Shown: in pieces, positions 5,900 through 6,880 of the stretch
Layout: every line of letters begins with the position of its first letter
How positions within the stretch are numbered: position 1 is the first letter of the stretch
Assembly: GCA_016462245.1 (NCBI GenBank)
Contig: JAEMTR010000076.1
Location: forward strand, 1-6,880
Length of the DNA: 6,880 nt
Direction of reading: 5' to 3'
DNA from: Solirubrobacteraceae bacterium
GTDB taxonomy: Bacteria > Actinomycetota > Thermoleophilia > Solirubrobacterales > Solirubrobacteraceae
Program-made: the position numbers and the translations under genes
The notes under the pieces: model-generated
Seen by the model: the letters and a program-made list of their open reading frames with translations, nothing else
Databases searched by the model: none
Told to the model about the DNA's origin: nothing

Positions 5900-6880
5900 T
5901 CACTCGTTGATCGCGTCGGTCAAGAAAGGCGAGATTACGAGCTGCCCGCCAACGACGCGCGAGACCACGATCGTCGTCAGTGTTGAGTCGCCGTTAGGCG
6001 TGATCGAATATCGACCGACAGCCGAGTCGTCAGCTTCAGTTTGGCTGAGCGCGCTGAGAACTCGTGACCTGTTATTGCCTTCTGTGCCCGATCGCCTGAT
6101 CGCTTCGAGTACATCAGTCATCGCTGCGTAGCCGTAAAGACCGGCGATCCCGGGAGCGCTGCCGAACTGTCTGCGGTAGCGCTTCGAAACCTCGCTGCCT
6201 ACTGTGCTGAGCCGCTGAGGGTCGGGGCCCGGCCCGGTGATCAGCGTTGCTCGTTGCGCGCGTGCACTCAGGTTCTCAGTGAAGGGGGCGTTGTCGCCGC
6301 TGCGGCCGACAAAGAACTTAAGCGCCGGATTGTTCGCCGACAGCTGATTCAGCAGCTCTGCGGCAGCAAGGTTGATTGACGCTCCATAGGCCACGCAGTC
6401 GGCTTTTGAGCCCTTCACGGCGGCGACCAAGCGTGAAATGCCTAGCTCTGCTGTGCTGGCAGCAGAGCTGCCCGCCGTCGCGACCGATTCAGCCTTTAGG
6501 GCGGCCGCAGCAGCGCTGGCCGAGCGCTTGCCAGCTGGCGAATCGTCATAGATGACAAAACTTTCTTTGCACCCCTGCTGCGCTTGCAGACTGGCCTGCG
6601 CCTCGGTCTCACGGACCTGGCTTGGTGCCAAACGGAGGAATGTGCGGTCGCCGCTGGGATAAAAACGGCGAGGCTCATCGGGCCCGGCCTGCTCGCTGCC
6701 GGTGAAACCGGGGTAGGCGCTGAGCGGTGAGATTTGTGCGATCCCAGCTTGATTTATAAGAGGTAGCGAAACTGCCGTCGCTGCGGAGTCGTAATCACCG
6801 ATGTAGGCGATCGATCTGGGCGACAGGACGGCGCTGCGCGCGTTCGATGCGACGCGGGCATCAGACGAGATTTTCATTCG
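5900..6880 (-). CDS. ABC transporter substrate-binding protein, LivK/Peripla_BP_6 type (C-terminal part)
   Basis: This looks like the extracytoplasmic ligand receptor of a branched-chain amino acid-type ABC importer. The reading frame stays open to the window edge (CGA at 6880-6878 precedes an ATG at 6877), so the true start, signal peptide and first strands of lobe 1 are missing. The first residues (SNARSAVLSPRSIAYIGDYD, then SLPLINQAGIAQISPLSAY) align with the stretch about 80-130 residues into family members, where the chain passes the ligand cleft. Later parts fit the type I periplasmic fold: ESFVIYDDSPAGK (105-117, second lobe beginning), ADCVAYGAS (159-167), LKFFVGRSGDNAPF (186-199) and GLYGYAAMTDVLEAI (246-260), numbered from the ATG. 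Cys103 and Cys161 could form a disulfide. Residues are unusually rich in Ala and Ser. The ligand cannot be named. The gene converges on the epimerase gene with 9 bases between stops. Confidence 0.85.
   Translation of the reverse strand, partial: RMKISSDARVASNARSAVLSPRSIAYIGDYDSAATAVSLPLINQAGIAQISPLSAYPGFTGSEQAGPDEPRRFYPSGDRTFLRLAPSQVRETEAQASLQAQQGCKESFVIYDDSPAGKRSASAAAAALKAESVATAGSSAASTAELGISRLVAAVKGSKADCVAYGASINLAAAELLNQLSANNPALKFFVGRSGDNAPFTENLSARAQRATLITGPGPDPQRLSTVGSEVSKRYRRQFGSAPGIAGLYGYAAMTDVLEAIRRSGTEGNNRSRVLSALSQTEADDSAVGRYSITPNGDSTLTTIVVSRVVGGQLVISPFLTDAINE
6444..6469. repeat. Perfect 10-bp inverted repeat inside the substrate-binding protein gene
   Basis: AGCTCTGCTG (6444-6453) and CAGCAGAGCT (6460-6469) are exact reverse complements with a 6-base spacer, able to form a strong hairpin in the mRNA of the minus-strand gene. 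It encodes part of an Ala/Ser-rich stretch between the two lobes of the protein. It may be a chance product of GCT, GCA and AGC codons, or it may slow translation between domains. No U-tract follows, so it is not a terminator. Confidence 0.5.

Noticed and set aside
6875..6877. ATG 6877 as the true start of the substrate-binding protein
   Set aside because: The frame continues upstream, no signal peptide follows, and the first residues match an internal part of the family.
1..6880. Mobile element, CRISPR array, tRNA, phage or defence system
   Set aside because: No transposase, direct repeat array, tRNA-like fold or relevant domain was seen; all five genes are housekeeping or transport types.

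Overview
The window reads as ordinary chromosome from a high-GC (about 60 % by eye) actinobacterium-type genome. Two things point there. The first is the gene pair polA then rpsA on one strand, the order known from Actinobacteria such as Mycobacterium. The second is an S1 protein and a PolA that both look actinobacterial at residue level. A deep-branching class such as Thermoleophilia (Solirubrobacterales) fits the GATC/ATC-rich codon use, but that placement is a guess. Coding density is very high: about 98 % of the bases lie in five genes, and no gap exceeds 70 bases.

Layout. (1) Positions 1-770, minus strand: the N-terminal 256 residues of ribosomal protein S1 (rpsA), cut by the window edge. 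(2) Positions 792-3401, minus strand: a complete DNA polymerase I (polA), 21 bases upstream of rpsA and probably co-transcribed with it. (3) Positions 3402-3467: a 66-base divergent control region with a perfect 9-bp inverted repeat touching the polA start codon. (4) Positions 3468-4937, plus strand: an NAD(P)-dependent malic enzyme with an N-terminal ACT domain. (5) Positions 4985-5890, plus strand: a TIGR01777-type NAD(P)-binding epimerase-like SDR protein with a strong Shine-Dalgarno site, likely in an operon with the malic enzyme. (6) Positions 5900-6880, minus strand: the C-terminal part of a LivK-like ABC substrate-binding protein, cut by the other edge and convergent with the epimerase gene, with only 9 bases between their stops.

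How the genes relate. polA-rpsA is an information-processing pair (DNA repair/replication and translation). The malic enzyme links the TCA cycle to pyruvate and reducing power, and its ACT domain suggests allosteric control by a small ligand. The epimerase-like protein has no established substrate, and its link to the malic enzyme is only positional. The substrate-binding protein belongs to an uptake system whose other genes are not in view.

I found no mobile element, CRISPR array, tRNA, rRNA, phage or defence gene, and no clear new system. The most interesting structure is regulatory. polA, rpsA and the malic enzyme gene all lack a usable Shine-Dalgarno sequence and carry a TANNNT box 8 or 9 bases before the start codon, as expected for leaderless transcripts. 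In polA that box falls exactly in the spacer of the inverted repeat.
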